Of a stretch of DNA of 64,000 nucleotides, positions 52,666-61,453 are shown one piece after another. Position numbers and translations under genes: made by a program. The stretch comes from Reyranella sp. GTDB taxonomy: Bacteria > Pseudomonadota > Alphaproteobacteria > Reyranellales > Reyranellaceae. A model generated the notes under the pieces. That model did no database searches. It was given only the letters and a program-made list of their open reading frames with translations, and was not told the DNA's origin. Numbering within the stretch: the stretch's first letter is position 1; each line of letters starts with the position of its first letter. The stretch spans positions 62,001 through 126,000 of the forward strand of contig NZ_JAUSBN010000005.1 in assembly GCF_030651995.1 (NCBI RefSeq), in the 5' to 3' direction.

Positions 52666-53268
52666 CTACGCCAAGTGCTTTGAGATCAAACGCGCGACGA
52701 GGTCGGCATGGGTGCTGGCCACGTCGTGATCGCCGCCGGTCACGATCTCGAGCCGCGCGTTCGGGAGCCGATCCGCCAGATGCCGGCCGACGGCGACGGG
52801 GCTGACGGGATCCGTGTCGCCCCAGATCAGCAAGGTGGGCGCCGCGATCTTCTCCACGGGTAGTGGCGGCGTCTGGGCGCCGTCGGTGATCCATGCAGCG
52901 GCCCTGGGGAAGGAGCGGCGGTAGTCGGCACGCCAGTCCGACGCGCCGAGGCCTGCCATGTCGACGCCGCCCGAGGTCACGCAGAGAACGAGGCGGCGCA
53001 CCAGTTCAGGATGCTCCAGCGCGATCCGCGCGGCGATCACGCCGCCCATCGACTGCGCCACCAGGTCGACCGGCTCACGCATGGTCGCCGTCACCAGCTG
53101 CTTCAGGTCGTCGAGCCCACGGATCGCCGGATCGTGGGGCTGCGCGCCGAGGCCGGGCCAGCCGAAATGCTCCTTCGGCCAGGCGGCCGGCAGAGCCTCG
53201 GCGACCGGCTTCCAGAACTGTGGAGAGCCGCCGGCGCCCGGCAGGAACAGGATCCGCGGTCGGGTCAT
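52666..53268 (-). CDS. Alpha/beta hydrolase
   Basis: 200 residues from ATG 53268, which overlaps the GST stop (ATGA). The oxyanion region is LFLPGAGGSPQFW; the nucleophile is in AQSMGGV, the acid in IWGDTDPVSP and the His in GGDHDVAST. No signal peptide. The substrate is unknown. Coupling to the GST gene suggests related detoxification or ester chemistry. Confidence 0.9.
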   Translation of the reverse strand: MTRPRILFLPGAGGSPQFWKPVAEALPAAWPKEHFGWPGLGAQPHDPAIRGLDDLKQLVTATMREPVDLVAQSMGGVIAARIALEHPELVRRLVLCVTSGGVDMAGLGASDWRADYRRSFPRAAAWITDGAQTPPLPVEKIAAPTLLIWGDTDPVSPVAVGRHLADRLPNARLEIVTGGDHDVASTHADLVARLISKHLA

Positions 53269-53918
53269 GACGGTAGTCCCAGCCTGGCCATGAAGGGCGG
53301 CAGGGTCCGCCCGATCGACAGGAGATAGCGGCCCATGGCGCCGGCCACCTGCCGCACGGCCGGACGGTCGCTCATTCGGTCGCGCCAGGCCTGCAGGCGC
53401 GCCAGCTCGGCCGGAACCGGTGCCCCCATCCGCTCGCCGAAGAGCTGCGCCATATAGAACGCGATGTCGGCATAACTGTAGGCGCCGGCAATCCATTCCT
53501 GGTCGCCGATCGTGCGCTCCATCTCTTCATAGAAGCGCGCCGCGCCCTCGTGGGCGCCCGGCGACTTGGGGTCGCCCATCAGCCGGATGATGTGCGGAAA
53601 ATAGACCTCGTCGGATTTGTGTTCGAGCAGGCGCGTCCGCGCGCGGGCCCGTGGCTCCGCCGCCCACAGCGCCGGGTCGCGCTTCAGTGTTTCCAGGTAC
53701 TCGAAGATCTGCGTCGAATCGAACAGTTCGAGGTCGCCGTCGATCAGGACGGGGACCTGGCGCTTGGGATTGATGCGCACGACCTCGGGATGCTTCGGCT
53801 CGTAGAGCACCTTCATCTCGAAGGGCACCATCTCGAGCTCGAAGTCGAAGCCCTTCTCGCGCAGGACGATCTCGGCCTTGGCGCCGAACATGCTGAGTGG
53901 ACCGGAGTAGAGTTTCAT
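53265..53918 (-). CDS. Glutathione S-transferase family protein
   Basis: 217 residues. Thioredoxin-like N-terminal domain (MKLYSGPLSMFGAKAEIVLREKG, cis-Pro in RQVPVLIDGD, ELFDSTQIFEYLE) and all-helical C-terminal domain (GDQEWIAGAYSYADIAFYMA). The family conjugates or reduces electrophiles with glutathione; Ser at position 9 may activate the thiol. Coupled to a hydrolase gene by a 4-bp overlap. Confidence 0.92.
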   Translation of the reverse strand: MKLYSGPLSMFGAKAEIVLREKGFDFELEMVPFEMKVLYEPKHPEVVRINPKRQVPVLIDGDLELFDSTQIFEYLETLKRDPALWAAEPRARARTRLLEHKSDEVYFPHIIRLMGDPKSPGAHEGAARFYEEMERTIGDQEWIAGAYSYADIAFYMAQLFGERMGAPVPAELARLQAWRDRMSDRPAVRQVAGAMGRYLLSIGRTLPPFMARLGLPS

Positions 53919-53944
53919 GACGACCAGCTTACGGGGTCGCCGAC

Positions 53945-55204
53945 CTACATCAACACGAACATCCCGATGGCGGCCGCCGCCATCAACACCAGGGTGAGCC
54001 AGCCCAGCACGCGCTGCCAGACGCTCGCCGTGAAATCGCCCATGATCTCGCGGCGCGAGGCCACGATCATCATGGCTCCGATGATCGGCACCACGATCAC
54101 ACCGTTCAGCACCGCGCTCCAGATCAGCGCCTTGATCGGGTCGATCGGCAGCAGCGCGACGCCCAGCCCCGCCAGGATCGCCACCGCGATGGTGATGTAG
54201 AACCGCCGCGCCTCGCCGAACTCATGCTCGAGCCCGATCCGCCATCCCCGGACCTCTCCAAGTGCATAGGCCGCCGACCCCGCGAGCACCGGAACCGCCA
54301 GCAGGCCCGTGCCGATGATGCCGAGGCTGAACAGCAGGAAGGCCGCGTCACCGGCGATCGGCCGCAGCGCTTCGGCAGCCTGCTGGGTGCTCTCGATGTC
54401 CGTCTTGCCGTTGGCGTGGAGCGTGGCCGCCGTCGTCAGGATGATGAAGAAGGCGACCAGGTTCGACACTGCCATGCCGATGCCCGTCTCCCAGCCGATT
54501 CGCCTCAGCTCACGCGGCGCCTGTTCAGGATTCTCGGTGAGCGGCCCCGCCTCGGCATCGCCCTCCTCGTCCTCGACTTCCTGCGAACTCTGCCAGAAGA
54601 AGAGATAGGGGCTGATCGTGGTGCCCAGCACCGCGACGACCAGCATCAACGTGTCCTTGTCGAGCGCAAACTTCGGCACCAGGGCGCCGATGCCGACCGC
54701 GCGCCAGTCGATATGGGCCGTGAAGACCACACCGACATACGCGAACAACGAGAAGGTCAGGTATTTCAGGAAGCCGACATAGCGGCTGTAGGGAATGAAG
54801 ACGATGGCCAGCACCGAGGCGATCGCGAACAGGAAGGAGAAGAACACCTGTCCTCCGCCCACGAGCATCGCCACCGCCGCCCCCATGGCGGCGAGATCGG
54901 CGCCGATGTTGATGGTGTTGGCCACGAACAGCAGCAGGACGGCCCCCAGCACCACGGGGCGGGGAAAAGCCCGGCACATATTGGCGGCAAGGCCGTGGCC
55001 GGTGACGCGACCGATGCGGGCGCTGACCGACTGAACCGCGACCATCAGCGGCCAGGTCAGCACGACCGTCCAGAGAAGTCCGAAGCCCGCATGGGCGCCT
55101 GCCTGCGAGTAGGTCGCGATGCCGCTCGGATCGTCGTCGGCGGCACCGGTGATCACACCGGGACCGAGCCTCTTGATCAGCCCCTGTGTGCTGGTTGCGA
55201 CCAT
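53945..55204 (-). CDS. Nramp-related metal ion transporter with altered site motifs
   Basis: 419 residues with about 11 membrane helices of the Nramp/SLC11 fold. TM1 reads DPSGIATYSQ (Asp25-Pro-Ser-Gly) where canonical manganese transporters have DPGN. TM6 reads GTTISPYLFFWQSS where they have MPHN. A charged loop (EVEDEEGDAEAG) follows TM6. The loss of the TM6 Met points away from classic Mn/Fe selectivity, as in the Nramp-related magnesium transporters, but the actual ion is unproven. Single gene. Confidence 0.87.
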   Translation of the reverse strand: MVATSTQGLIKRLGPGVITGAADDDPSGIATYSQAGAHAGFGLLWTVVLTWPLMVAVQSVSARIGRVTGHGLAANMCRAFPRPVVLGAVLLLFVANTINIGADLAAMGAAVAMLVGGGQVFFSFLFAIASVLAIVFIPYSRYVGFLKYLTFSLFAYVGVVFTAHIDWRAVGIGALVPKFALDKDTLMLVVAVLGTTISPYLFFWQSSQEVEDEEGDAEAGPLTENPEQAPRELRRIGWETGIGMAVSNLVAFFIILTTAATLHANGKTDIESTQQAAEALRPIAGDAAFLLFSLGIIGTGLLAVPVLAGSAAYALGEVRGWRIGLEHEFGEARRFYITIAVAILAGLGVALLPIDPIKALIWSAVLNGVIVVPIIGAMMIVASRREIMGDFTASVWQRVLGWLTLVLMAAAAIGMFVLM

Positions 55205-55346
55205 CTTGCCTCCGAAACGGAAGACCCCCGCGCAAGTTCCACCTGGATGGGTAGCAGCGTGCGAGGGGCGATAACGTCCGACAGCGATGGGCTGACCTGA
55301 CGTGAGAGTCCACCTGCATCCCCGTCCGACCTACTGGAACAGAGCG

Positions 55347-56141
55347 TCAGCTGAACGGGCGCGGCCCCTCATAGGCGCCGACGTAGCTCACATGGGTGAT
55401 CAGACCCGTGCCGGGCCGCCACAGGTGCAGCGCCACGCCCGGCGGATCCATGGTCATCGAGAGCTTGGCGCCCTCGCGCAGGTCCAGCGAGGCCTGATGG
55501 GCCGTGCTGGGGGCGATCGACGCCATCGTGCCGGCCCAGCGGACCTGGATCGGCCGGTGCACGTGACCGCACAATACGCGTTCGACGTTGCCGTGTGCAC
55601 GGACGAGCGCCTCCAGCCGGTCCCCGCCTTCGAGCAGCCGCGCCGCATCGAAGGGTGCGATGCCGACATCGAACGGCGGGTGATGCATGAACAGCAGCGT
55701 GCCGCGGTCGCTCTCTTGCAGCCGCGTCTCCAGCCAGTCCAGCCGCTCGCGGCACAGTGCACCATGGCCCTTGCCTTCGACGAGCGTATCGAGGGCGATG
55801 AGGCGCAGCGGCCGGTATTCCACGACATACTGAAGGAAGCCGGTCTTCGGCAGATAGGCGTGATCGGGAAACGCTTCACGCAGTGCGTCCCGCGCATCGT
55901 GATTGCCCGGGATCAGGTAGAACGGAATCTCCAGCTTCGACAGCAGGCGCTTCAGGTTCGCGTATTCCGCCGGCGCGCCCTTGTCGACCAGATCGCCCGT
56001 CACCAGGGCGATGTCGGGCCGCGGATCGAGCCCGTTCACATGCGCCACCGCGCGTTCGAGAAAGCCCTGCGTGTCGATGCGTCCGTAGAGCAGTTCGCCC
56101 TCGCGCTTCACGTGCGGGTCCGAGATCTGGACGATCAGCAT
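55347..56141 (-). CDS. Metallophosphoesterase (cyclic nucleotide/glycerophosphodiester type)
   Basis: 264 residues. All calcineurin-like motifs are in order: Asp8-x-His10 (SDPHVK), GDLVDKG (Asp50), GNHD (Asn80-His81), MHHPPFDVG and GHVHRPIQ. The pattern fits the CpdA/GpdQ class III group, which hydrolyses cAMP or phosphodiesters. The start at ATG 56141 shares a base with the stop of the upstream gene (TGATG). Third gene of the nadE operon. Confidence 0.92.
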   Translation of the reverse strand: MLIVQISDPHVKREGELLYGRIDTQGFLERAVAHVNGLDPRPDIALVTGDLVDKGAPAEYANLKRLLSKLEIPFYLIPGNHDARDALREAFPDHAYLPKTGFLQYVVEYRPLRLIALDTLVEGKGHGALCRERLDWLETRLQESDRGTLLFMHHPPFDVGIAPFDAARLLEGGDRLEALVRAHGNVERVLCGHVHRPIQVRWAGTMASIAPSTAHQASLDLREGAKLSMTMDPPGVALHLWRPGTGLITHVSYVGAYEGPRPFS

Positions 56142-56512
56142 CACGAAGCATCCTTGAGATGGAAGGGCAACGTCGCCAGCTCGGGCGCCAGGTCCTTGAC
56201 CTCGTCGAAGAACACGATGAAATACCGCGCCACGAGGCGTTGCAGGTCGCCGCCCGGCTGGTCGTCGCCGTCCGCCGTCGTCATCTCCAAGCCGTCCTTC
56301 GTCCGCACCCACAGCAGAGCATTGCGCGGCGCGTCGGGCAGCTCCGCGAAACTCAGCAGGCCGAAGGCGACGGCCTGCCGCCGACGGGCGTGCTGGGCCA
56401 GCGCATTGTCCTTGGCCAGGTCGCACAGGGCGAAGGCCAGCCTTCCCTGCGTGCCGTCCGGCAGCGTGACGTCGTATTCGCGGGTGGTCAGGCGCCCCAG
56501 TGCGTCGCTCAT
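56141..56512 (-). CDS. Unknown 123-aa protein in nadE operon
   Basis: 123 residues from ATG 56512 (MSDALGRLTTREYDVTLPDG). Mixed alpha/beta composition with RLAFALCDLAKDNALAQHAR and a conserved-looking end (LQRLVARYFIVFFDEVKDLA). No signal peptide, membrane segment or motif that I know. It overlaps nadE by 4 bp at its start (ATGA) and the phosphoesterase by 1 bp at its end, so translation of the three is linked. A role in NAD or nucleotide metabolism is only a guess. Confidence 0.72.
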   Translation of the reverse strand: MSDALGRLTTREYDVTLPDGTQGRLAFALCDLAKDNALAQHARRRQAVAFGLLSFAELPDAPRNALLWVRTKDGLEMTTADGDDQPGGDLQRLVARYFIVFFDEVKDLAPELATLPFHLKDAS

Positions 56513-58185
56513 GAGGAAACTCCTGCGCCCTGTCCCCGGAACCCGTTCACGATCGGATAGCGGCGCTCGCGGCTGATGCTGCGGGAAGTGATCTTCACGC
56601 CGGGCGGCGCCTGGCGGCGCTTGTACTCGGCGCCTTCGAGCAGGCGCCACACGCGGTCCACGGTCGCAGGGTCGTGACCCTCCTTCGTTAGCGCCACGGT
56701 ATCGAGGTCGCGCTCGATCAGGCCCTTCAGGATGGAGTCGAGCGTCGCATAGGGCGGCAGCGAGTCGGAGTCCTTCTGGTCGGGCCGCAGTTCGGCCGAG
56801 GGCGGCTTGTCGATGATGCGCGGCGGGATCACCACGCCCGCACGTCCCAGCGCGCCCAGCGGCAGGTGCGCATTTCGCCAGCGGCAGAGTTCAAAGACGG
56901 TTGTCTTGTAGACGTCCTTCAGCACATTGAACCCGCCGCACATGTCGCCGTAGAGCGTGGCGTAACCCACCGCCATCTCCGACTTGTTGCCGGTCGTCAC
57001 CACCATGCCGCCCAGCTTGTTCGACACCGCCATCAGGGTGACGCCGCGGGCACGGCTCTGGATGTTCTCCTCGGTGACGTCCTCGGCCCGGTTGCCGAAC
57101 AGCGGCGCCAGCATGCCGCGGAACGCCTCCATCGCCGGCCCGATGTCGACGATGTCGTAGCGCACCCCGATCGCCCGGGCGCAGGCCTCGGCATCCTCCA
57201 GCGAGTCGCGGCTAGTAAAGGGCGACGGCATCATGATCGCGTGCACGCGATCGGGGCCCAGAGCGTCGGCCGCCACCGCCGCCGTGATCGCCGAATCGAC
57301 GCCGCCCGAGAGGCCGATCACCACCGAGGGGAAGCCCGTCTTGTTCACATAGTCGCGCAGGCCGAGCACCATCGCCTGATAGATCGAGTCGAGGCGGTCC
57401 AGCTCGGGCGCGATCGGCCCGGGCTGGCATTCCCAACCGCCGGCGCCGCGCCGGAACTCGATCGTGGCGACCTGCTCGGCGAAGGAGGCGAGCTTGGCCT
57501 TGAGCGAGCGGTCGGCGCCCAGCGCGAAGGAGGCGCCGTCATAGACGACCTCGTCCTGGCCGCCGACCTGGTTGAGATAGACGAAGGGCAGGCCGCTCTC
57601 GACCACGCGCCTGACGCCCAGTTGCACGCGCAGGTCGGTCTTGCCGGCCTCGTAGGGCGACCCGTTGGGCACCAGTAGGATCTCGCCGCCGGTCTCGGCG
57701 ATGCATTCGACGACATCGGGCGTCCAGACATCCTCGCAGATCGGCACGCCGATCCGCACACCCCTGAAGACGATCGGTCCGGGCATCGGCCCCGGCGAGA
57801 ACACGCGCTTGTCGTCGAAGACTCCGTAGTTCGGCAGATCGACCTTGTAGCGCTTGCCGACGATCTCGCCTTTGTCGAGGGCGACGATAGCATTGTAGAG
57901 CTTACCGTCCTCGCGCCACGGCGTGGTGACGAACAGCGCCGGGCCGCCATCGCGGGTGTCTTCCCGAAGCGCCTCGACCGCATCGTGGCAGGCGTCCTGA
58001 AAGGCCGGCTTGAGGACGAGGTCTTCCGGGAAGTATCCCGCCACCACCATTTCGGAGAAAAGCACCAGATCGGCGCCTTGCCGGGCCGCCTGCGCGCGGG
58101 CGGCCCGCACCTTGGCGAGATTGCCCGCCACGTCGCCGACCTTGGGATTGAGCTGCGCCAGCCCGACCTTGAGCGTGTCCGTCAT
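56509..58185 (-). CDS. nadE: Glutamine-dependent NAD+ synthetase
   Basis: 558 residues. N-terminal nitrilase-type glutaminase domain with Glu45 (LFSEM), Lys114 (RYKVDLPNYG) and Cys150 (VPICEDVW). C-terminal synthetase domain has the PP-loop SGGVDSAI (from 293) and TTGNKSEMAVGYATLYGD. It makes NAD from deamido-NAD, ATP and glutamine. Together with nadA-nadC it gives two separated NAD loci in this window; no operator like that of nadA is seen here. First gene of nadE-unknown-phosphoesterase. Confidence 0.97.
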   Translation of the reverse strand: MTDTLKVGLAQLNPKVGDVAGNLAKVRAARAQAARQGADLVLFSEMVVAGYFPEDLVLKPAFQDACHDAVEALREDTRDGGPALFVTTPWREDGKLYNAIVALDKGEIVGKRYKVDLPNYGVFDDKRVFSPGPMPGPIVFRGVRIGVPICEDVWTPDVVECIAETGGEILLVPNGSPYEAGKTDLRVQLGVRRVVESGLPFVYLNQVGGQDEVVYDGASFALGADRSLKAKLASFAEQVATIEFRRGAGGWECQPGPIAPELDRLDSIYQAMVLGLRDYVNKTGFPSVVIGLSGGVDSAITAAVAADALGPDRVHAIMMPSPFTSRDSLEDAEACARAIGVRYDIVDIGPAMEAFRGMLAPLFGNRAEDVTEENIQSRARGVTLMAVSNKLGGMVVTTGNKSEMAVGYATLYGDMCGGFNVLKDVYKTTVFELCRWRNAHLPLGALGRAGVVIPPRIIDKPPSAELRPDQKDSDSLPPYATLDSILKGLIERDLDTVALTKEGHDPATVDRVWRLLEGAEYKRRQAPPGVKITSRSISRERRYPIVNGFRGQGAGVSS

Positions 58186-58194
58186 CGCAAAGCC

Positions 58195-58977
58195 TCAGGA
58201 GGAGCGCATGTTCTCGCGGAGAGCCTCGCCGAATGCCTGGAACAGGGCGCGGTTGATCGGGTTGGATTGCGGGTCGTATTCGGCGTGCCACTGAACGCCC
58301 ACGGCGAAGGCCGGCGCGTCGGTGATGCAGATCGCCTCGATCGTGCCGTCCTCCGCCACGCCTTCGATGGCGACCCGCTTGCCGGGATCGAGGATCCCCT
58401 GCCCATGGAGCGAGTTCACGCGAATGCACTCGCAGCCGAGCAGCCGGGCGAAGTAGCCGTCCTTCACGAGCTGCACCTCGTGGCGGTCAGCAAACACCAC
58501 GGTGGGATCGGGATGGATCTCGCCGTTCTCCAGCCGCGGCATGCGGTGGTTGAGGCGGCCCGGAATCTCCCGGATCTCGGGATGCAGGGAGCCGCCGAAG
58601 GCCACGTTCATTTCCTGGAAGCCGCGGCAGATGCCGAAGATCGGCACGCCACGCTCGACACAGGCATCGATCAGCGACAGGGCCATCGCGTCGCGCTCCT
58701 GGTCGTAGGGTTCGTGGGCCGGATGCGGCTCGGCCCCGAAGCGCGTCGGATGGACGTTGGCCCGGGCGCCGGTGAGCAGGATGCCGTCGACCGCGCCCAG
58801 CAGGGCCTCGATGTCGGTGATGTCGGGGGTGCCGGCAAACATCAGCGGCAGCGCCCCCGCGACGTCCGCGACCGCCCGCATGTTGCGCTGTCCCACGAGT
58901 TGGACGTTGTGACGGTCGTTGATCACGCCGGAGTTGCCGATCACCCCGACCACGGGCTTCTTGATGCTGGGAACCAA
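58195..58977 (-). CDS. PuuD-like class I glutamine amidotransferase (gamma-glutamyl-GABA hydrolase family)
   Basis: About 260 residues from TTG 58977. Nucleophile Cys117 (FGICRGFQE) with His231 and Glu233 (VQWHAEYDP), and the N-terminal segment KPVVGVIGN, place it in Peptidase_C26. Family members split gamma-glutamyl amides such as gamma-glutamyl-GABA in putrescine breakdown. No other putrescine genes are near. The start is uncertain (GTG 58953 and GTG 59016 are alternatives). It ends 9 bp before nadE. Confidence 0.87.
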   Translation of the reverse strand: MVPSIKKPVVGVIGNSGVINDRHNVQLVGQRNMRAVADVAGALPLMFAGTPDITDIEALLGAVDGILLTGARANVHPTRFGAEPHPAHEPYDQERDAMALSLIDACVERGVPIFGICRGFQEMNVAFGGSLHPEIREIPGRLNHRMPRLENGEIHPDPTVVFADRHEVQLVKDGYFARLLGCECIRVNSLHGQGILDPGKRVAIEGVAEDGTIEAICITDAPAFAVGVQWHAEYDPQSNPINRALFQAFGEALRENMRSS

Positions 58978-59115
58978 CCTACGCCTGCCTGGACTTCGAA
59001 GGCGCGATAATGGCACCGCATCCACCGCCGGGCGAGTCCGCCGTCGCGAATCGCCGTTGACAGCCGCTCCCGCCGGTGCGTGAATTCGCCCATCACGTTC
59101 GGCAGGGAGGTTTTG

Positions 59116-59178
59116 ATGAATCCACCCAAGCAACGTGCCGCAGTGATTGTCGAGGCAATCGTTCGGGCATCGGCATAG
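59116..59178 (+). CDS. Possible 20-aa ORF with strong ribosome site
   Basis: GGGAGG lies 6 bp before an ATG encoding MNPPKQRAAVIVEAIVRASA, then TAG. The frame is short but its ribosome site is better than most in this window. It is followed 22 bp later by a long hairpin, as a leader peptide and attenuator might be, though no plus-strand gene follows directly. Not recognised. Confidence 0.25.
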   Translation: MNPPKQRAAVIVEAIVRASA

Positions 59179-59200
59179 CGGCAGACGCGAACGGCACGGC

Positions 59201-59256
59201 GGGAGCGGCCCCTGCGGGTCGCATCAGTTGGGCATGACCCCAAATCGGCCGCTCCC
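59201..59256. terminator. Long nested inverted repeat
   Basis: Outer arms GGGAGCGGCC (59201-59210) and GGCCGCTCCC (59247-59256) are a perfect 10-bp pair. Inside, GGGTC (59216-59220) pairs with GACCC (59236-59240). No T-run follows on either strand at once. It could be a terminator, a protective 3' structure of the 102-aa gene's transcript, or part of a small RNA. Confidence 0.45.
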
Positions 59257-59307
59257 GACGTTCCTTTCCAAGTTTTCAGAGATGTCGGAAATCCGCGAGC
59301 GCCGAAT

Positions 59308-59616
59308 TCATTGAAACGGCGGCACGTCGCGTCGCAGGTCGCCGCTCCCCTGGCTGAAGTAAAGCGTCAGGCGCCCGGCGATATCCTTCCCGCCGTGCGT
59401 CGTTCCGGCAGGAAGCTCGGTTTTCAGCCCGCGCGCGCCCAGTTCCTCCACCAGCTCGTGCAGGCGGTCGCCGGGAATCTCGAACTGGAGGACCGCCATC
59501 GCATCGGAGAGCAGGGAATGGCCGGAAACCCAGCCACCCGCCCGCGTGATCGCCTCCGACGCCGCGTTCACGCTCGCATGAAAGGCGTCCCGTGCGACGG
59601 CTTCGAGGCGAAGCAA
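59308..59616 (-). CDS. Unknown 102-aa protein downstream of ridA
   Basis: 102 residues from TTG 59616, preceded by GGAGGCGAGG. Segments FHASVNAASEAITRAGGWVS, AVLQFEIPGDRLHELVEELG and GRLTLYFSQGSGDLRRDVPP suggest a small alpha/beta domain, perhaps ACT- or ferredoxin-like. No catalytic motif seen. It starts 17 bp after the ridA stop and is likely cotranscribed. The family is not recognised. Confidence 0.65.
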   Translation of the reverse strand: MLRLEAVARDAFHASVNAASEAITRAGGWVSGHSLLSDAMAVLQFEIPGDRLHELVEELGARGLKTELPAGTTHGGKDIAGRLTLYFSQGSGDLRRDVPPFQ

Positions 59617-59633
59617 CCTCGCCTCCGCTCGAC

Positions 59634-60023
59634 CTAGGACTTCGCTGCGACCACTTCGACTTCGACCAGCATGGCGGGATCGGCGAGACCGGCCACGACC
59701 AGCAGGGTCGATGCGGGATAGGGTTCCTGCCCGACATACTTGCCGCGCCCCTCGCGGAAGGCCGGGATGAAGCGGCTGTCGGTCAGGAACACAGTGAGCT
59801 TGACGATGTCGCGGAAGTCCATGCCGCCGGCCTTCAGCACCTCGCCGATGTTCTTCCAGACCTGATCGCACTGCGCCTCGATGCCGTCCTGCAGCTTGCC
59901 CGCAGAATCGACGCCGACCTGGCCCGATACGTAGAGCACGCGCGCCTCCGGAGGCACCTCGACGCCGAGGGTGTATTTGCCGGCGACGGAGACGGACTTG
60001 GGATTATGGAACTTGATGGCCAT
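59634..60023 (-). CDS. RidA family enamine/imine deaminase
   Basis: 129 residues, the usual RidA length. Contains VLYVSGQVGVDSAGKLQDG, QCDQVWKNIGEVLKAGGMDF and TLLVVAGLADPAMLVEVEVV. The open frame runs much further upstream, but ATG 60023 has GGAGGG 6 bp before it and begins the domain. The catalytic Arg of canonical RidA (before the R-x-A segment) is not evident: the corresponding segment reads EPYPASTLLVVAG. It may therefore be a non-deaminase subgroup. Divergent from trmFO. Confidence 0.9.
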   Translation of the reverse strand: MAIKFHNPKSVSVAGKYTLGVEVPPEARVLYVSGQVGVDSAGKLQDGIEAQCDQVWKNIGEVLKAGGMDFRDIVKLTVFLTDSRFIPAFREGRGKYVGQEPYPASTLLVVAGLADPAMLVEVEVVAAKS

Positions 60024-60069
60024 GTCAGACCCTCCATTGTAAGGAGACGCAGGTTTCAGGTCGGAGAGC

Positions 60070-61440
60070 ATGACGTCAAGCACCAAGCCCGTACACGTCG
60101 TCGGCGGCGGTCTCGCAGGCAGCGAGGCGGCCTGGCAGCTCGCGCAGGCGGGTGTGCCCGTGGTGGTGCACGAGATGCGGCCGGTGCGCGGGACCGAGGC
60201 GCATCTCACCGATAGCCTCGCCGAGCTGGTCTGCTCCAACTCCTTCCGCTCCGACGATGCCGCCAACAACGCGGTCGGCGTGATCCACGAGGAGATGCGG
60301 CGCGCCGGCTCGCTGATCATGCATTCGGCCGACGCGCACAAGCTGCCGGCGGGCGGCGCGCTTGCGGTCGACCGGCATGGCTTCTCGGCGGCGGTGCAGG
60401 AAACCCTGCTCGCCCATCCGCTGGTGACGCTCGAGCGCGAAGAGGTGGTGGGCCTGCCTCCGGAAGAGTGGGACAGCGTCATCGTGGCCACCGGGCCCCT
60501 CACAGCGCCGTCGCTCGCCGAGGCCATCGCGAAGCTCACCGGCGAGGATTCGCTCGCCTTCTTCGATGCCATCGCGCCGATCGTCCATTACGAGAGCATC
60601 GACCAGTCGATCGCCTGGAAGCAGTCGCGTTACGACAAGGTCGGCCCCGGCAATGTCGAGGGCAGCGATGGCGCGGACTACTTCAACTGCCCGATGGACA
60701 AGCCGCAGTACGAGGCGTTCGTCGCCGCACTGCTGGCCGGCGAGAAGACCGAGTTCAAGCAGTGGGAACACAACACGCCCTACTTCCAGGGCTGCCAGCC
60801 GATCGAGGTCATCGCCTCGACCGGGCCGCAGAGCCTGCGCTTCGGGCCGATGAAGCCGGTGGGCCTGCGCGATCCCCGCACCGGCCATCGCCCCTGGGCG
60901 GTGGTGCAGCTGCGCCAGGACAATGCGCTGGGCACGCTTTGGAACATCGTGGGCTTCCAGACCAAGCTGAAGCACGGCGAGCAGACGCGCATCTTCCGCA
61001 CCATTCCAGGGCTCGAGAATGCGGAGTTCGCGCGGCTGGGCGGGCTCCACCGCAACACCTTCCTCAACAGCCCACGCCTGCTCGACGCCACCCTGCGCCT
61101 GAAGGCGATGCCGCGGCTGCGGTTCGCCGGCCAGATCACCGGCTGCGAAGGCTATGTCGAGAGCGCCGCCGTCGGCCTGATGACCGGGCGGTTTGCGGCG
61201 GCCGAGAGGCTGGGGCGCGCGCAGGCACCGCCGCCGCCCACCACGGCGATGGGCGCGCTGCTCGGCCACATCACCGGCGGCGCCGACGCCACGACCTTCC
61301 AGCCGATGAACATAAACTTCGGCCTGTTCCCGCCCATCGCCGGCAGCTTCAAGGGCAAGGAGCGCAAGCAGGCGATGGCGGTGCGGGCGCTGCGCGATTT
61401 CGACGACTGGCTGAAGCCCACGCCGCTCGCCGCGGAGTGA
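60070..61440 (+). CDS. trmFO: Folate/FAD-dependent tRNA (uracil-54-C5) methyltransferase
   Basis: 456 residues. FAD-binding start [18 protein letters not shown]. Catalytic cysteines are Cys55 ([13 protein letters not shown]) and Cys242 ([12 protein letters not shown]). The FAD closing motif [17 protein letters not shown] is near the C-terminus. It makes ribothymidine-54 in tRNA with methylene-tetrahydrofolate. Starts 46 bp from the divergent ridA gene. Confidence 0.97.
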   Translation: MTSSTKPVHVVGGGLAGSEAAWQLAQAGVPVVVHEMRPVRGTEAHLTDSLAELVCSNSFRSDDAANNAVGVIHEEMRRAGSLIMHSADAHKLPAGGALAVDRHGFSAAVQETLLAHPLVTLEREEVVGLPPEEWDSVIVATGPLTAPSLAEAIAKLTGEDSLAFFDAIAPIVHYESIDQSIAWKQSRYDKVGPGNVEGSDGADYFNCPMDKPQYEAFVAALLAGEKTEFKQWEHNTPYFQGCQPIEVIASTGPQSLRFGPMKPVGLRDPRTGHRPWAVVQLRQDNALGTLWNIVGFQTKLKHGEQTRIFRTIPGLENAEFARLGGLHRNTFLNSPRLLDATLRLKAMPRLRFAGQITGCEGYVESAAVGLMTGRFAAAERLGRAQAPPPPTTAMGALLGHITGGADATTFQPMNINFGLFPPIAGSFKGKERKQAMAVRALRDFDDWLKPTPLAAE

Positions 61441-61453
61441 CACGGAGATCCCC

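Larger units (their letters stand above)
58978..59307. other. 330-bp gap with a small ORF and a long hairpin
   Basis: No protein gene of recognised type lies here. It contains a 20-codon frame with a strong ribosome site (59116-59178) and a nested inverted repeat (59201-59256), both listed separately. The stretch also has to hold the promoter of the PuuD-nadE run. Confidence 0.5.
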
